Of a DNA stretch of 64,000 bases, positions 26,733 through 37,449 are shown one piece after another (the first letter of the stretch is position 1; each line of letters starts with the position of its first letter). The DNA lies in assembly GCA_963717375.1 (NCBI GenBank), contig OY970329.1, forward strand, positions 2,790,001-2,854,000, read 5' to 3'. Made by a program: the position numbers and the translations under genes. The DNA is from VRUE01 sp963717375. Its GTDB lineage: Bacteria > Actinomycetota > Thermoleophilia > Solirubrobacterales > 70-9. The notes under the pieces were generated by a model. That model ran no database searches and was not told the origin of the DNA. It saw only the letters and a list, made by a program, of their open reading frames with translations.

Positions 26733-28628
26733 GTGAGCGGGCGGCCCTCGCGGTTTCTCGTGCTCGGCATCGCCGCCGTGGTCGCCCTCGCGCTCGCCCA
26801 TCGCGATCAGATCCGGGACCGTGCCGAGGACGGCCTCGGGCGCGGCATGCCGGCCCGCGAGGCCGAGCTCGCCCGTGGCTTCGTGCTCGGCGAGGACGAT
26901 GGCGTCGACATGGTCACGGTCGAAGACTTCCGCCGCTCCGGGCTCAGCCACCTGCTGGCCGTCTCGGGTCAGAACGTCGCCCTGCTCGCCCTGTTGGCGA
27001 TGCCGCTGCTGGCCACGTTCGGCGTTCCCCTGCGGACCCGGCTGGTCTGGGTCCTCGGCGCGATCGTCGTTTACGTGCCGCTGGCGGGGGCCGGGCCATC
27101 GATCCTGCGCGCGGGCGTCATGGGCGGGCTCGGTGTCTTGGCAACCCTGGCGGGACGGCGCGGCTCGCGGCTCTACGCACTTGCCCTGGCCGCCGTCGTC
27201 ACGCTCGCCGTAGATCCCGGCATCGGCGCCGACATTGGTTGGCAGCTCAGCTTCGCCGCCGTGCTCGGCATCCTCGCGCTGGCCTCGCCGCTGCGCGCGG
27301 CGATCGTGGCTCGGACCGGGGTCCGCGGCTGGCGCGGTGCCCTCGCCGAGGGCGCGGCGGTGACCGTTGCCGCGACGCTGGCGACAGCACCGCTGATCGC
27401 GTTTCACTTCGAATCGATCTCGACCACGACGCTGCTCGCCAACCTTCTCGTCCTGCCCGCAGTGGCGCCGGCGATGTGGCTGGGAATGCTCGCTGCCATC
27501 GCCGCTCAGGTGCCGGGCTTCCCGGTCGAGGCGCTCAACGCGATCAGCGCTCCGTTGCTTGCCTACATCGCCCAGGTCGCCGCCTGGTGCGGCAGGCCAA
27601 GCTGGGCCTACCCGCACGTGCGACTGGGGATCGCCGGGCTGATCGTCTCTTACCTGGCACTTACAGTCGCCGTCCTCGGCATCCCAAGGCTCCGGCGCCA
27701 TAGCCGCCTCGCAGCCCTGAAGCGCCGCCGGCTACCGGCGGCCGACGGGCCGAAATGTGGAGCCAGAGGCCGCATCTCGTCCCGCCAGCGAGTGCTTTGG
27801 CGGGCCGCGGCGACGGTCGTGGTGGGGCTCGTTGCCCTCGCTCTGGCGTGGCCGGCGAGCCGTGGCGGCGCCGATGCCGCCGGCCCTGTCAGCGGGCTTC
27901 GCGTGTCCGTCCTCGATGTCGGCCAGGGCGATGCGATCTTGTTCCAGCCGGCCGCTGCGCCAGCGCTGCTGGTCGATGGCGGACCGCCCGGCGACGGCCT
28001 TGAAGCGAAGCTCCGGGCCGCCGGCGTGCAGCGTCTCGGAGTTGCCGTCGTCAGCCACGAACAATCCGACCACGCGGGCGGGATCGAGGAACTGCTGGGT
28101 CGCTTCCCGGTTGCCCGGCTCCTCTACGCGAGGCTCAGCCGCCGCCTGCGTGGTGAGGCCGAGCTGGCGGGGGCGAGGCCGATGCGAATAGCCGAGGGCG
28201 CCTCCCTGCAATCGGGGCGGCTGCGGGTTGAAGTCCTTTGGCCACCGCGGGAGCTGCTCGCGGCTCCACTCGCAGGCGCCGACCCGAACACGCAGGCCCT
28301 GGTCTTGCTCGCTCACTGGGACGGCTTCTCGATGTTGCTGACGGCTGACGCCGAGGCGGAGGCCGTGCCCCTCGACCCCGGCCCCGTCGACGTGCTCAAG
28401 GTGGCCCATCACGGCAGCGAAGACACTGGCCTCGACGCCCTGCTCAATCGAGCCCTGCCGCGGCTGGCGGTGATCTCGGTTGGCGCCGGTAATCCCTACG
28501 GCCATCCGACGCCCGCCACGCTCGCCACTCTGGCCGCGCATGGGGTGCCCGTCATGCGCACCGATCGGGACGGCACGATCGTGCTCGATGTCAGCGATCA
28601 CGCGGTTGCGATCGATCCGCCTGGTTAA
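26733..28628 (+). CDS. comEC: Competence channel protein ComEC/Rec2 (short form)
   Basis: 631 residues. The membrane channel region contains the diagnostic FRRSGLSHLLAVSGQNV and a long run of membrane helices. The C-terminal metallo-beta-lactamase-like domain begins LDVGQGDAILFQ and has VSHEQSDHAGGIEELL (H...DH ligands) and VLKVAHHGSEDTG. The usual N-terminal OB-fold/DUF4131 domain is missing, which makes the protein shorter than the common 700-800 residues. The predicted role is passage of single-stranded DNA across the inner membrane. Confidence 0.93.
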   Translation: MSGRPSRFLVLGIAAVVALALAHRDQIRDRAEDGLGRGMPAREAELARGFVLGEDDGVDMVTVEDFRRSGLSHLLAVSGQNVALLALLAMPLLATFGVPLRTRLVWVLGAIVVYVPLAGAGPSILRAGVMGGLGVLATLAGRRGSRLYALALAAVVTLAVDPGIGADIGWQLSFAAVLGILALASPLRAAIVARTGVRGWRGALAEGAAVTVAATLATAPLIAFHFESISTTTLLANLLVLPAVAPAMWLGMLAAIAAQVPGFPVEALNAISAPLLAYIAQVAAWCGRPSWAYPHVRLGIAGLIVSYLALTVAVLGIPRLRRHSRLAALKRRRLPAADGPKCGARGRISSRQRVLWRAAATVVVGLVALALAWPASRGGADAAGPVSGLRVSVLDVGQGDAILFQPAAAPALLVDGGPPGDGLEAKLRAAGVQRLGVAVVSHEQSDHAGGIEELLGRFPVARLLYARLSRRLRGEAELAGARPMRIAEGASLQSGRLRVEVLWPPRELLAAPLAGADPNTQALVLLAHWDGFSMLLTADAEAEAVPLDPGPVDVLKVAHHGSEDTGLDALLNRALPRLAVISVGAGNPYGHPTPATLATLAAHGVPVMRTDRDGTIVLDVSDHAVAIDPPG

Positions 28629-28702
28629 AGCGCTCGACAGATCGCCTCCCTAATACTGGGGTTTCTTGCTGCTCACGCTGCCGCCGACCGCCACAATGGA
28701 CG

Positions 28703-29536
28703 ATGGTTACGAAAGTGTTTTCGACGATTCGGCAGCGACTGTGGGAAGCGGGCCAGAGTTTGGCCGGCGACGGCATGCTCTTGCGGCTTCGCAACGCGTC
28801 GATCGCGCTGGTCGGAGTCGTTGCCGCGGTTGGGCTCGGCCTGACCTTGTTCATCTCCCAGTTGGGCTTCCCCAGCGTTTTCAGCGGGCCACTTCCTGGC
28901 AGCCCGGAGCGATCGGGCGCCGTCCACGACGCGATCGCCCTGACTCAAGGGCCAGGGGCGTCGCCGTCATCGCCATCTTCGAAGGCTGGTCGGGGCGCCG
29001 CTTCACCGAACGCGCACTCTCGCCGTCAGGGTCAGCGGGGCAGCGGTAACGCCGGCCGCGGCGGCTCGCACCAGCTCGCCGTGTCGCCGGGGACGCAGTC
29101 GGGCCCGGCCGCGCAGCATCCCGCCTCGGTGGCTCCGGTCCACGGGTCGGCGCCGCAGCCGGTCGAGCCGACGCCGGCTCCCGCGTCAACGCCCACCGCG
29201 GCCGAAAGCCCGCCGACGTCCAACGCCGGCGGGCAGTCGAAGGGGACTTCGGACGTGAAGTCGGCGTCAAACGCCGCTGCCACTCTCAAGGCCGTAAGCG
29301 ATGCCGGTAAGTCGGGGACCTCGTCAGCCGGGACGGGCGAAAAGAACGGTGGCCGCACCACCGCCTCAACCGGGAAATCGGCCGCCTCCCCGTCTGAAAA
29401 GGCCAGCAAGGACAAGAGCGTCGCTGCCTCGACCCCACCGGCTTCCGCCGCTCCGCCCGCGGCATCCCCCGAAAAGGAAGTTTCGCCGGCCACCAATCCG
29501 GCCGCTGCCAAGGAAGCCGCCGACAGCGGCCAGTAG
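28703..29536 (+). CDS. Single-pass membrane protein with Pro/Ala/Ser-rich tail
   Basis: 277 residues. A short basic N-terminus is followed by one membrane segment (ASIALVGVVAAVGLGLTLFI), then about 220 residues of low-complexity Ala/Ser/Pro/Gly/Lys sequence with no predicted fold. The reading frame is supported by the membrane segment and by a position exactly between comEC and holA. Sequences of this type are usually cell-envelope spacer proteins; no function can be assigned. Confidence 0.6.
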   Translation: MVTKVFSTIRQRLWEAGQSLAGDGMLLRLRNASIALVGVVAAVGLGLTLFISQLGFPSVFSGPLPGSPERSGAVHDAIALTQGPGASPSSPSSKAGRGAASPNAHSRRQGQRGSGNAGRGGSHQLAVSPGTQSGPAAQHPASVAPVHGSAPQPVEPTPAPASTPTAAESPPTSNAGGQSKGTSDVKSASNAAATLKAVSDAGKSGTSSAGTGEKNGGRTTASTGKSAASPSEKASKDKSVAASTPPASAAPPAASPEKEVSPATNPAAAKEAADSGQ

Positions 29537-29564
29537 GACGGGTCCCGCCACTAGACTCGGCGCG

Positions 29565-30545
29565 ATGGCCGAGAGCTTGGCAGCGCTCTATCTGATTGCG
29601 GGCACCGACCAGGCAAAGATCGACGCGACGCGAGCCAGGTTGCGCAGCCGTGCTGAAGGAGACGGTGGGGCGGGAGCGCTGGAGATCTTCGAGCCGAGCG
29701 AGGGAAGGGGCGGCCCCGACCACGAGGGACTGTTGGCGGCGATTCCGGCGATGTCGCTGACGGAGACGCGGCGCTACCTGCTGGCCGATGGGGTGGAGCG
29801 TTGGCGCGATCGCCAGCTCGAGCCGGTGGTCGCAGCACTCAGTTCCCTGCCCCCGGACCTGACCGTTGTCCTGATCGCGCGCGCCAAAGCGCCGGCGAAG
29901 CTGGTCAAGGCGGTCAAGGCGGGGCAAGGAGAGATCCACGAGTTCGAGGCCCCCAAGGCGCGCGATATGCCGCGCCTGCTCGTCGCCGACGCCAAGCGCC
30001 TCGGCTACGTGCTGGAGCCCGCCGCCGCCCGGATGCTGGTCGAGCGCATGGGGGCCGGCTCGGTGCGGCTGCGCAACGAGCTCGAGCGTCTGGCGCTCTG
30101 GGCCGGCGAGGGTGGGCGGGTCACTGCCGAGGATCTCGAAGCGATGGTCTCCGACACTTCCGAGGCCGCCGTGTGGGCACTCTCCGATGCCTTGCTGGAA
30201 CGAGATCCGGCGCGGGCGGCGTCGCTTGCCGAGCGGCTCATCTCGCAGGGCGAGAACGTGACCGGTCTGATCTACGGCCTCGCCTCGCGCCTGCGCAAGG
30301 CCTGCGCCGCCGCCGCTCAGATCGAGGAGGGCGTGCCGGCGAAGCAGGTTGAGTCGAGCCTCGGGATGCACCCCTACGCGGCGCGCCAACTGGTCGCCCG
30401 GCTGGGCAAGACCAACCTCGATCAGCTTCATGCGGCGACGATGGCGCTCGCCGACCTCGAGGTCTGGTGTCGCGGCGGTGCCGATTACGGCGACGAGCTG
30501 GCGCTGACCCTGGCGCTGCGAAGGGCCGCGGGGGCTGCGGCGTAG
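29565..30545 (+). CDS. holA: DNA polymerase III delta subunit
   Basis: 326 residues from ATG 29565 (MAESLAALYLIAGTDQAKID). Features of the clamp-loader delta subunit are LYLI.G.(D) at the start, LTVVLIARAKAPAKLVKAVK, the ERMGAGSVRLRNELERLALW segment and the SDTSEAAVWALSDALLERDP helix. It opens the beta clamp in the replisome. The stop is directly adjacent to the convergent rpsT stop. holA next to comEC and rpsT is a widespread bacterial arrangement, which supports the call. Confidence 0.93.
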   Translation: MAESLAALYLIAGTDQAKIDATRARLRSRAEGDGGAGALEIFEPSEGRGGPDHEGLLAAIPAMSLTETRRYLLADGVERWRDRQLEPVVAALSSLPPDLTVVLIARAKAPAKLVKAVKAGQGEIHEFEAPKARDMPRLLVADAKRLGYVLEPAAARMLVERMGAGSVRLRNELERLALWAGEGGRVTAEDLEAMVSDTSEAAVWALSDALLERDPARAASLAERLISQGENVTGLIYGLASRLRKACAAAAQIEEGVPAKQVESSLGMHPYAARQLVARLGKTNLDQLHAATMALADLEVWCRGGADYGDELALTLALRRAAGAAA

Positions 30546-30815
30546 CTACTTCGCGGCAGCGGAAGCGGCGATCCGGGCCGCTCTCGACTTCTTGCGGGCG
30601 CCGGTGTTCTTGTGGAGGGCGCCCTTCTGCACGGCCTTGTCGACCTTGGAGACGAGCGCCTTGTGCTCAGCCTCGATCTTGCTCGCATCGCCGGCCTCGA
30701 CCGCGGCCTCGAGGCGGCGGAAGTAGGTCTTCACCGTGCTCGTGAGCAGGCGGTTCTCCGTACGCTCGCGCTCGCTGCGTAGGATCCGCTTCTTCTGTGA
30801 GGCAATGTTGGCCAT
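30546..30815 (-). CDS. rpsT: 30S ribosomal protein S20
   Basis: 89 residues, a typical length. MANIASQKKRILRSERERTE and the Lys/Arg/Ala-rich tail (HKNTGARKKSRAARIAASAA) are characteristic. It binds 16S rRNA in the small subunit. It is convergent with holA with no spacer, so any terminator must lie within holA or be absent. Confidence 0.97.
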   Translation of the reverse strand: MANIASQKKRILRSERERTENRLLTSTVKTYFRRLEAAVEAGDASKIEAEHKALVSKVDKAVQKGALHKNTGARKKSRAARIAASAAAK

Positions 30816-30884
30816 AAGTCTTATGCCTGAGTGGGCTCCGAGCCCCCTCCGGGCGGCCGCCGACTATAGCGACTGAGACAAAGC

Positions 30885-32564
30885 TTGGAGACGCCCAAGG
30901 CACCCGACAGCCCCGACCGCGACGAGGAGGCGCTCGCCAGAGACGCTGCCGTGCGCGAGGCGGAGGCCTTTTCGCCCGGCGAGGAACTGAGCGGCAACCC
31001 GGCCCCAGGCCGCCAGGCGGGCCGCATCGCGCGCTCGACCGCGTTCTTTTCAGTCGCGACCGCCGCCTCGCGGATCGCCGGTCTGGTGCGCGAGATCGTC
31101 GCCGCCAGCTACTACGGCGTCTACGGCCCGATGTCGGCCTTCACGATCGCCTTCCAGGTTCCCAACCTGGTTCGCGCCCTCTTCGCCGACGCGGCGCTGC
31201 AGCCGGCCTTCGTGCCGATCTTCACCGAGCAGCTCGAGCGCAAGAACTACCGCGAGGCGTTCCGTCTCGCCTCGACCCTGCTCTTGCTGGCCACGCTTGT
31301 GCTCGGCGCGATCACGGCGCTCTTCGTCCTCCTCGCCCCGGTGATCATGCCGCTCTTCGCCCCCGGCTACGAAGGCGAGCTCCTCAGCCTGACGATCACC
31401 CTCTCTCAGGTCCTCTTCCCGATCCTGATCCTGCTCGGGATCAGCGGCGTCGTCGTCGGCATCCTCAACAGCTACGACCGCTTCGGCGCCTTCGCGATCT
31501 CATCGTTGTTCTGGAACCTGACGATCATTGCCGTCGTCATCGTTCTGGTGCCGCTCTTCCACGGCCAGAACCGGATCTACGCCTACGCGATCGGGATCCT
31601 CGTCGGCACCCTCGTTCAGCTGATGATCCCCACCTTTGACCTGCGCAACACGCCGTTCAAGTTCGAATGGAGCTTGGAATGGCGCAACCCGGACGTGCGC
31701 CGGGTGCTGCTGCTGATGCTGCCGGTGACGATCAGCCTCGGCCTGATCAACTTCAACCTGCTGATCAACAGCCTCTTCGGCAGCTTGGTCAGCGAAGAGG
31801 CGCCGGCGGCGATGGACAAGGCGTTCCGGATCTACCAGCTGCCCCAGGGCGTCTTCTCCGTGGCGATCGCCACCGTGCTGTTCCCGACGCTCGCCCGCTT
31901 TGCCGCCCGCGGCGAGATCGAGAACCTGCGGGCGACGATGGCCAACGGGATGCGCCAGATCCTCTTCGTCCTTGTTCCCGCCGCCGCCGCCGTGCTCGTC
32001 CTCTCCACGCCGATGATCCGCCTGATCTACCAACGTGGCGAATTCACTCCAGAACAGACCACGGTTGTCGCGACCGCGCTCTTCTGGTTCGCCTTCACCC
32101 TGCCGACCAACGGGCTCTACCTGCTTCAGACCCGCACTTTCTTCAGCTTGCAGCGGCCGTGGATGGCGACGAGTCTCGCCGCCATTGACCTCGTCGTCTC
32201 CGCCCTCGGCGCTCTGGTCCTCTACAAGCCCTTCGGCGTCGCCGGAATCGTCGCCGGGACGGGCATCGGCACCACCGCGGCGGTGATCGCCCAGGCGGTG
32301 ATCCTGCGCCGCGAGTTCGGCGGCCTCGAGCTGGGCCGGCTGTTCGGCACCGCGACCAAGATCACGATCGCCTCGGCCGCGCTCGCGGCGGTCTCCTTCG
32401 GCGTCTGGGACCTCCTCGACAACCAGCTCGGGCGCGGCCTCGCCGGCCAGATCATCTCGCTCAGCGTCGGGCTTGGGCTTGGCGGTCTGACCTATCTCGG
32501 GATGGCGAAGTTGTTGAAGATCGCCGAGCTGGAGCAGATGACGCGGCTGCTGCGGCGGCGCTAG
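30885..32564 (+). CDS. murJ: Lipid II flippase MurJ/MviN
   Basis: 559 residues from TTG 30885. A ~45-residue hydrophilic N-terminal extension is followed by TAFFSVATAASRIAGLVREI and about 14 membrane helices. FQVPNLVRALFADAALQPAF is a MurJ/MviN hallmark containing the functional arginine region, and YQLPQGVFSVAIATVLFPTL is also diagnostic. It flips lipid II for peptidoglycan synthesis. Its stop abuts the start of the next membrane-protein gene. Confidence 0.93.
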   Translation: METPKAPDSPDRDEEALARDAAVREAEAFSPGEELSGNPAPGRQAGRIARSTAFFSVATAASRIAGLVREIVAASYYGVYGPMSAFTIAFQVPNLVRALFADAALQPAFVPIFTEQLERKNYREAFRLASTLLLLATLVLGAITALFVLLAPVIMPLFAPGYEGELLSLTITLSQVLFPILILLGISGVVVGILNSYDRFGAFAISSLFWNLTIIAVVIVLVPLFHGQNRIYAYAIGILVGTLVQLMIPTFDLRNTPFKFEWSLEWRNPDVRRVLLLMLPVTISLGLINFNLLINSLFGSLVSEEAPAAMDKAFRIYQLPQGVFSVAIATVLFPTLARFAARGEIENLRATMANGMRQILFVLVPAAAAVLVLSTPMIRLIYQRGEFTPEQTTVVATALFWFAFTLPTNGLYLLQTRTFFSLQRPWMATSLAAIDLVVSALGALVLYKPFGVAGIVAGTGIGTTAAVIAQAVILRREFGGLELGRLFGTATKITIASAALAAVSFGVWDLLDNQLGRGLAGQIISLSVGLGLGGLTYLGMAKLLKIAELEQMTRLLRRR

Positions 32565-34613
32565 ATGCTCGGGGTGGGGCGGTATCTGCTTGGGGTCGCA
32601 GAGCTGGGACTGATCGTCGGGTTTGCCTGGCTGGGGGCGGCGAGCGTGCGACGGAGGATGGTGCCGGAGATGGGCGGGGTGCCGGGTCAGCTGGCTACGG
32701 CGGTGCTTGCGGTTGCGGGGTTGCTGTGGGTCGCCGAGGGGCTTGGGACGTTTGGCTGGTTCAAGGCCGGGGCTTATCTGGCTGCCGTGGTCGTTGTCGG
32801 GTCGGGACTTTGGCTGCTGGTGGGGAGACGGCGGGGGGGTCCCTCCGTCTTGCTGGGTTTTTCGCCTCTAAGTGGGCGTCGCTTGCCGAGTGGTCTGTGC
32901 GAAAAAGAGGACGCCGCTGCGCCGGAGGGACCCCCCCGCCGTCTCTCGCCGGCCGCTCTGATTGCCCTCGTAATAGCCACGGTTGCTGTCGTCAAGTTCG
33001 GGCTGGACGTGAAGCCGAAGCTGAGCACGGGGATGACCGGGTTCGACTCGACTTGGTACCACGGGCCGTTTGCTGCTGGGTTCTTTCAGAGCGGCGATAC
33101 GTGGAGCTTGCATTTCATCGCGCCGCAGTTTTTGGCCTGGTTCTATCCGGCGAATTCGGAAGTGCTTCATGCGGTTGGGATGGCTGTGTTCGACCGCGAT
33201 CTCTTGTCGCCGCTGTTGAACCTCGGTTGGTTTGTTGGGTGCTTGGCGGCGGGGTGGTGCGTTGGGCGGCCTTACAAGGTGGCCCCGGTGTCGCTGGCGC
33301 TGACGGCAATCGCGTTGAGCCTGCCGGCGCTGTCCGATCAGGCCGGGGAGGCCCGCAACGACATCGTTGGGATCTTCTTCCTGCTTGCTGCTGTTGCGGT
33401 CGCTCTGAATGCTTGGGGCGCGCGCGGCCAGGCACGAGGACTTTCGACAGGTGCGCTGATCGTCGCTGGGCTGGCAGCCGGCCTCGCCGCTGGAACCAAG
33501 CTCAACTTCCTCCTGCCTGCGGTCGTCCTTGTGGTCGGACTGGCCGTTGCCGCTCCGCGCGGAAGCAGGTGGAAGGCACTCGTTGCATCTGGCCTTGCTG
33601 CTCTTGCCGGTGGCGGCTACTGGTACCTGCGCAACCTCGCTCACACCGGCAATCCGCTGCCATGGATCAGGCACCTCGGCCCGATCGATTTGCCCGCGCC
33701 CGGGCAGACCCTCGGCGGTCGGGAGGGGCACAGCGTCTTCGGCTACTTGACCGACGGCTCGGTCTGGTCGGACTGGTTCCTGCCGGGCCTTCATCACGGC
33801 TTGAGCATCTTTTGGCCCTTGCTAGGAGCGCTAGCTCTGGCGGGCCTCCTGCTCAGCCTCGGCCGCCGCGCCGATCCGTTGCTGCGTGTGGCCGGCCTGG
33901 TCGGCCTTGCAGCCGCCTTTGCCTGGCTGATCGCTCCCACCTCCGCCTCCGGGCCCAGCGGCATGCCCCAAGGCTTCGAATCCGGCCTCCGCTACCTCGC
34001 CCCAGCCCTGGTCCTAGGTCTGGCCCTGCTGCCCACGGCGCCCGGATTGCGCAACCGCCTCGCCAACCTCCTGGTGAGTTCGTCTTTTGTCTCGCTATCC
34101 GAGACAAAAGACGAACTCACCGGTCGGTTTGGGTGGCGGACCACGCTTGCAGCCGGCATCGCATTGGTGGCACTCATCGTGGTCGCCGGCTACCCGGTCC
34201 AGCGCCACTACCTCCAAGACCGCTACGCCGATCCCTCGTTCACCACCCCGGGCCTGAACGCCGCCTTCAAGTGGGCGCAAGGAATCACCGACGCCCGCAT
34301 CGCCACCACCAGTACCCGCCAGTACCCCCTCTACGGCAAGGACCTGAGCAACCACGTCGACTACATAGGCATCGAGCACCCCCACGGCGGCTTCACGGCC
34401 CCAACAACGTGCCGCGCCTGGCGTCGCCTCCTCAGCGCCGGCAACTACGACTTCGTAGTAACCAGCCGCGACCGCATCGAACCCCGCAAGCCCATGTACC
34501 CAGCCGCGGCCCAATGGACGGAAGCTCCAAACGCCACCGTCGTCTTGCGCAAGCCACCCACGGTCATCTACAAGCTCAGGGGCAGCCTGGCTCCATCCGG
34601 GTGCAGTCGCTAG
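32565..34613 (+). CDS. GT-C-like multi-pass membrane protein carrying two palindromic inserts
   Basis: 682 residues with about 12 membrane segments; ATG 32565 follows the murJ stop directly. The arrangement (DSTWYHGPFAAGFFQSGD in an outer loop, GLAAGTKLNFLLPAVVLVVG, YWYLRNLAHTGNPLPWI, C-terminal extracytoplasmic domain) resembles GT-C glycosyltransferases of the ArnT/PMT type, but no catalytic residue can be named with certainty. Two hydrophilic loops, residues ~87-127 and ~503-519, are encoded by perfect inverted repeats (32825-32945 and 34073-34121). Clustering with murJ suggests a cell-envelope role. Confidence 0.75.
   Translation: MLGVGRYLLGVAELGLIVGFAWLGAASVRRRMVPEMGGVPGQLATAVLAVAGLLWVAEGLGTFGWFKAGAYLAAVVVVGSGLWLLVGRRRGGPSVLLGFSPLSGRRLPSGLCEKEDAAAPEGPPRRLSPAALIALVIATVAVVKFGLDVKPKLSTGMTGFDSTWYHGPFAAGFFQSGDTWSLHFIAPQFLAWFYPANSEVLHAVGMAVFDRDLLSPLLNLGWFVGCLAAGWCVGRPYKVAPVSLALTAIALSLPALSDQAGEARNDIVGIFFLLAAVAVALNAWGARGQARGLSTGALIVAGLAAGLAAGTKLNFLLPAVVLVVGLAVAAPRGSRWKALVASGLAALAGGGYWYLRNLAHTGNPLPWIRHLGPIDLPAPGQTLGGREGHSVFGYLTDGSVWSDWFLPGLHHGLSIFWPLLGALALAGLLLSLGRRADPLLRVAGLVGLAAAFAWLIAPTSASGPSGMPQGFESGLRYLAPALVLGLALLPTAPGLRNRLANLLVSSSFVSLSETKDELTGRFGWRTTLAAGIALVALIVVAGYPVQRHYLQDRYADPSFTTPGLNAAFKWAQGITDARIATTSTRQYPLYGKDLSNHVDYIGIEHPHGGFTAPTTCRAWRRLLSAGNYDFVVTSRDRIEPRKPMYPAAAQWTEAPNATVVLRKPPTVIYKLRGSLAPSGCSR
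32825..32945. repeat. Long palindromic element with 23-nt perfect arms inside a coding region
   Basis: Arms 32825-32847 and 32923-32945 are exact reverse complements (23/23). The 75-nt centre contains a second stem (TTTTTCGC with GCGAAAAA) and a GGCGTC/GACGCC pair. The arm core is GGAGGGACCCCCCC, similar to the GACCCCCTCC block in the other elements. It is translated in frame as a loop of the membrane protein. Confidence 0.85.
34073..34121. repeat. 22-bp perfect hairpin inside a coding region
   Basis: Arms 34073-34094 and 34100-34121 match 22/22 around a 5-nt loop CTATC. It is translated in frame as a hydrophilic loop (SFVSLSETKDELTG) just before the last membrane helix of the GT-C-like protein. 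The arm sequence differs from the GACCCC-type elements, so it may be a separate class. Confidence 0.85.
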
Positions 34614-34670
34614 CCGACTCCGACACCACCCGCAGCCAGAACCGTCCGTCGGCCATACTCCGACCCCGCC

Positions 34671-36464
<1,794 letters not shown>

Positions 36465-36518
36465 GCTGCCGACTGGCCAGCCGACCAGGACGCCGGTGCG
36501 TGTCTAGACTGCCGCGCC

Positions 36519-36959
36519 ATGGCTATCAAGACTGAGGCAATAGGCAAGGAATGGCCCGCGATGAAGTACGAGGTGGGCAAGGAGAAGATCGGCGAGTACG
36601 CGCGCGTGCTCGGGATCGAGAACCCGGTGCACTTCGACCGCGAGGCGGCCAGGGCGGCCGGCTTTCGCGATGTCGTCGCGCCGCCGATGTTCGCCGTCAC
36701 CTACAGCTCGCCCGCCGTCGGGCCCGCGATGTTCGACCCGGATGTGGGAATGAACTTCGCCGCCATGGTGCACGGCGGCCAGGAGTTCGAGTGGGACGAG
36801 CCGGCCTGCTCCGGCGACGAGATAACGACCACGGCAAAGTGCTTGGACATTTCGGAGAAAGACGGCAAGGGCTTCTACGTCTTCGAGACGAACGCGGTCA
36901 ATCAGAACGGGGACCAGGTCGTTAAGGGCACCTGGACCTGCATCGTGAGAGGAGTCTGA
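36519..36959 (+). CDS. hadA: (3R)-hydroxyacyl-ACP dehydratase subunit HadA-like
   Basis: 146 residues. The N-terminal MaoC/FAS1-type dehydratase pattern is IGEYARVLGIENPVHFDREA, followed by APPMFAVTY and HGGQEFEWDEPACSGDEIT. This matches the actinobacterial HadA/UPF0336 half of a heterodimeric hot-dog dehydratase, which lacks the catalytic D-x-x-x-x-H pair. It ends one base before its partner hadB, so the two act as an operon in fatty-acid elongation. The preceding spacer (36465-36518) is featureless. Confidence 0.85.
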   Translation: MAIKTEAIGKEWPAMKYEVGKEKIGEYARVLGIENPVHFDREAARAAGFRDVVAPPMFAVTYSSPAVGPAMFDPDVGMNFAAMVHGGQEFEWDEPACSGDEITTTAKCLDISEKDGKGFYVFETNAVNQNGDQVVKGTWTCIVRGV

Positions 36960-36960
36960 G

Positions 36961-37353
36961 ATGGCTGATCTGAACGTCGGCGACGCGATTCCGGAGCTGA
37001 AGGTCACGCCCGACAAGTACCTGCCGCACCGATACGCGGGCGCTTCTGGCGACTTCAACCCGATCCACATTGACCCTGAGTTCGCCAAAATGGTCGGGCT
37101 GCCGAACACGATCCTGCACGGCCTCTACATGATGGGTCTTGTCGCCAGGGCCAGCGCGGGTGTGGCCGATGGCGACCCGCGTGCGCTGAAACGGCTCTCG
37201 GTGCAGTTCCGCGGCATGGGCGCCCCGGAGACCGAGATCGTCGTCAGCGGCACGGTCAAGTCAGTCGAGGGCGACACGGTGACGATCGACACCGTCGCTG
37301 CGCAAGGTGAGAACCAGACGATTCGCAACGCCGAGGCGGAAATTCAGCTGTAG
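36961..37353 (+). CDS. hadB: (3R)-hydroxyacyl-ACP dehydratase subunit HadB-like (MaoC)
   Basis: 130 residues. The catalytic hydratase-2 motif is intact: YAGASGDFNPIHIDPEFAKM, with Asp and His in the D-F-N-P-I-H order, followed by ILHGLYMMG. It supplies the active site of the HadAB heterodimer. AGGAG precedes its ATG within the end of hadA. A palindromic element follows its stop by 7 nt. Confidence 0.88.
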   Translation: MADLNVGDAIPELKVTPDKYLPHRYAGASGDFNPIHIDPEFAKMVGLPNTILHGLYMMGLVARASAGVADGDPRALKRLSVQFRGMGAPETEIVVSGTVKSVEGDTVTIDTVAAQGENQTIRNAEAEIQL

Positions 37354-37360
37354 CGGGTAG

Positions 37361-37434
37361 GGAGCGGCGGGTCCCCTCCCAAAACGAGCGGCGGGAGCCG
37401 CTCTTGAGTGTTTTGGGAGGGGACCCGCCGCTCC
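37361..37434. repeat. Type I palindromic element (copy A)
   Basis: Arms 37361-37385 and 37410-37434 are perfect (25/25) around a 24-nt core, GAGCGGCGGGAGCCGCTCTTGAGT written as two parts: GAGCGGC-GGGA-GCCGCTC (a 7-bp inner stem) plus TTGAGT. The core differs by one base from those of copies B and C. It sits in the 96-nt gap between hadB and hrcA and could double as a terminator or processing site. Confidence 0.9.
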
Positions 37435-37449
37435 TCTTAGACTTCAAGC

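Noticed and set aside
37361..37434. Ordinary rho-independent terminator
   Set aside because: The structure is far longer than a normal terminator, lacks a T-tract and shares its core with copies in other contexts; a terminating side effect remains possible.
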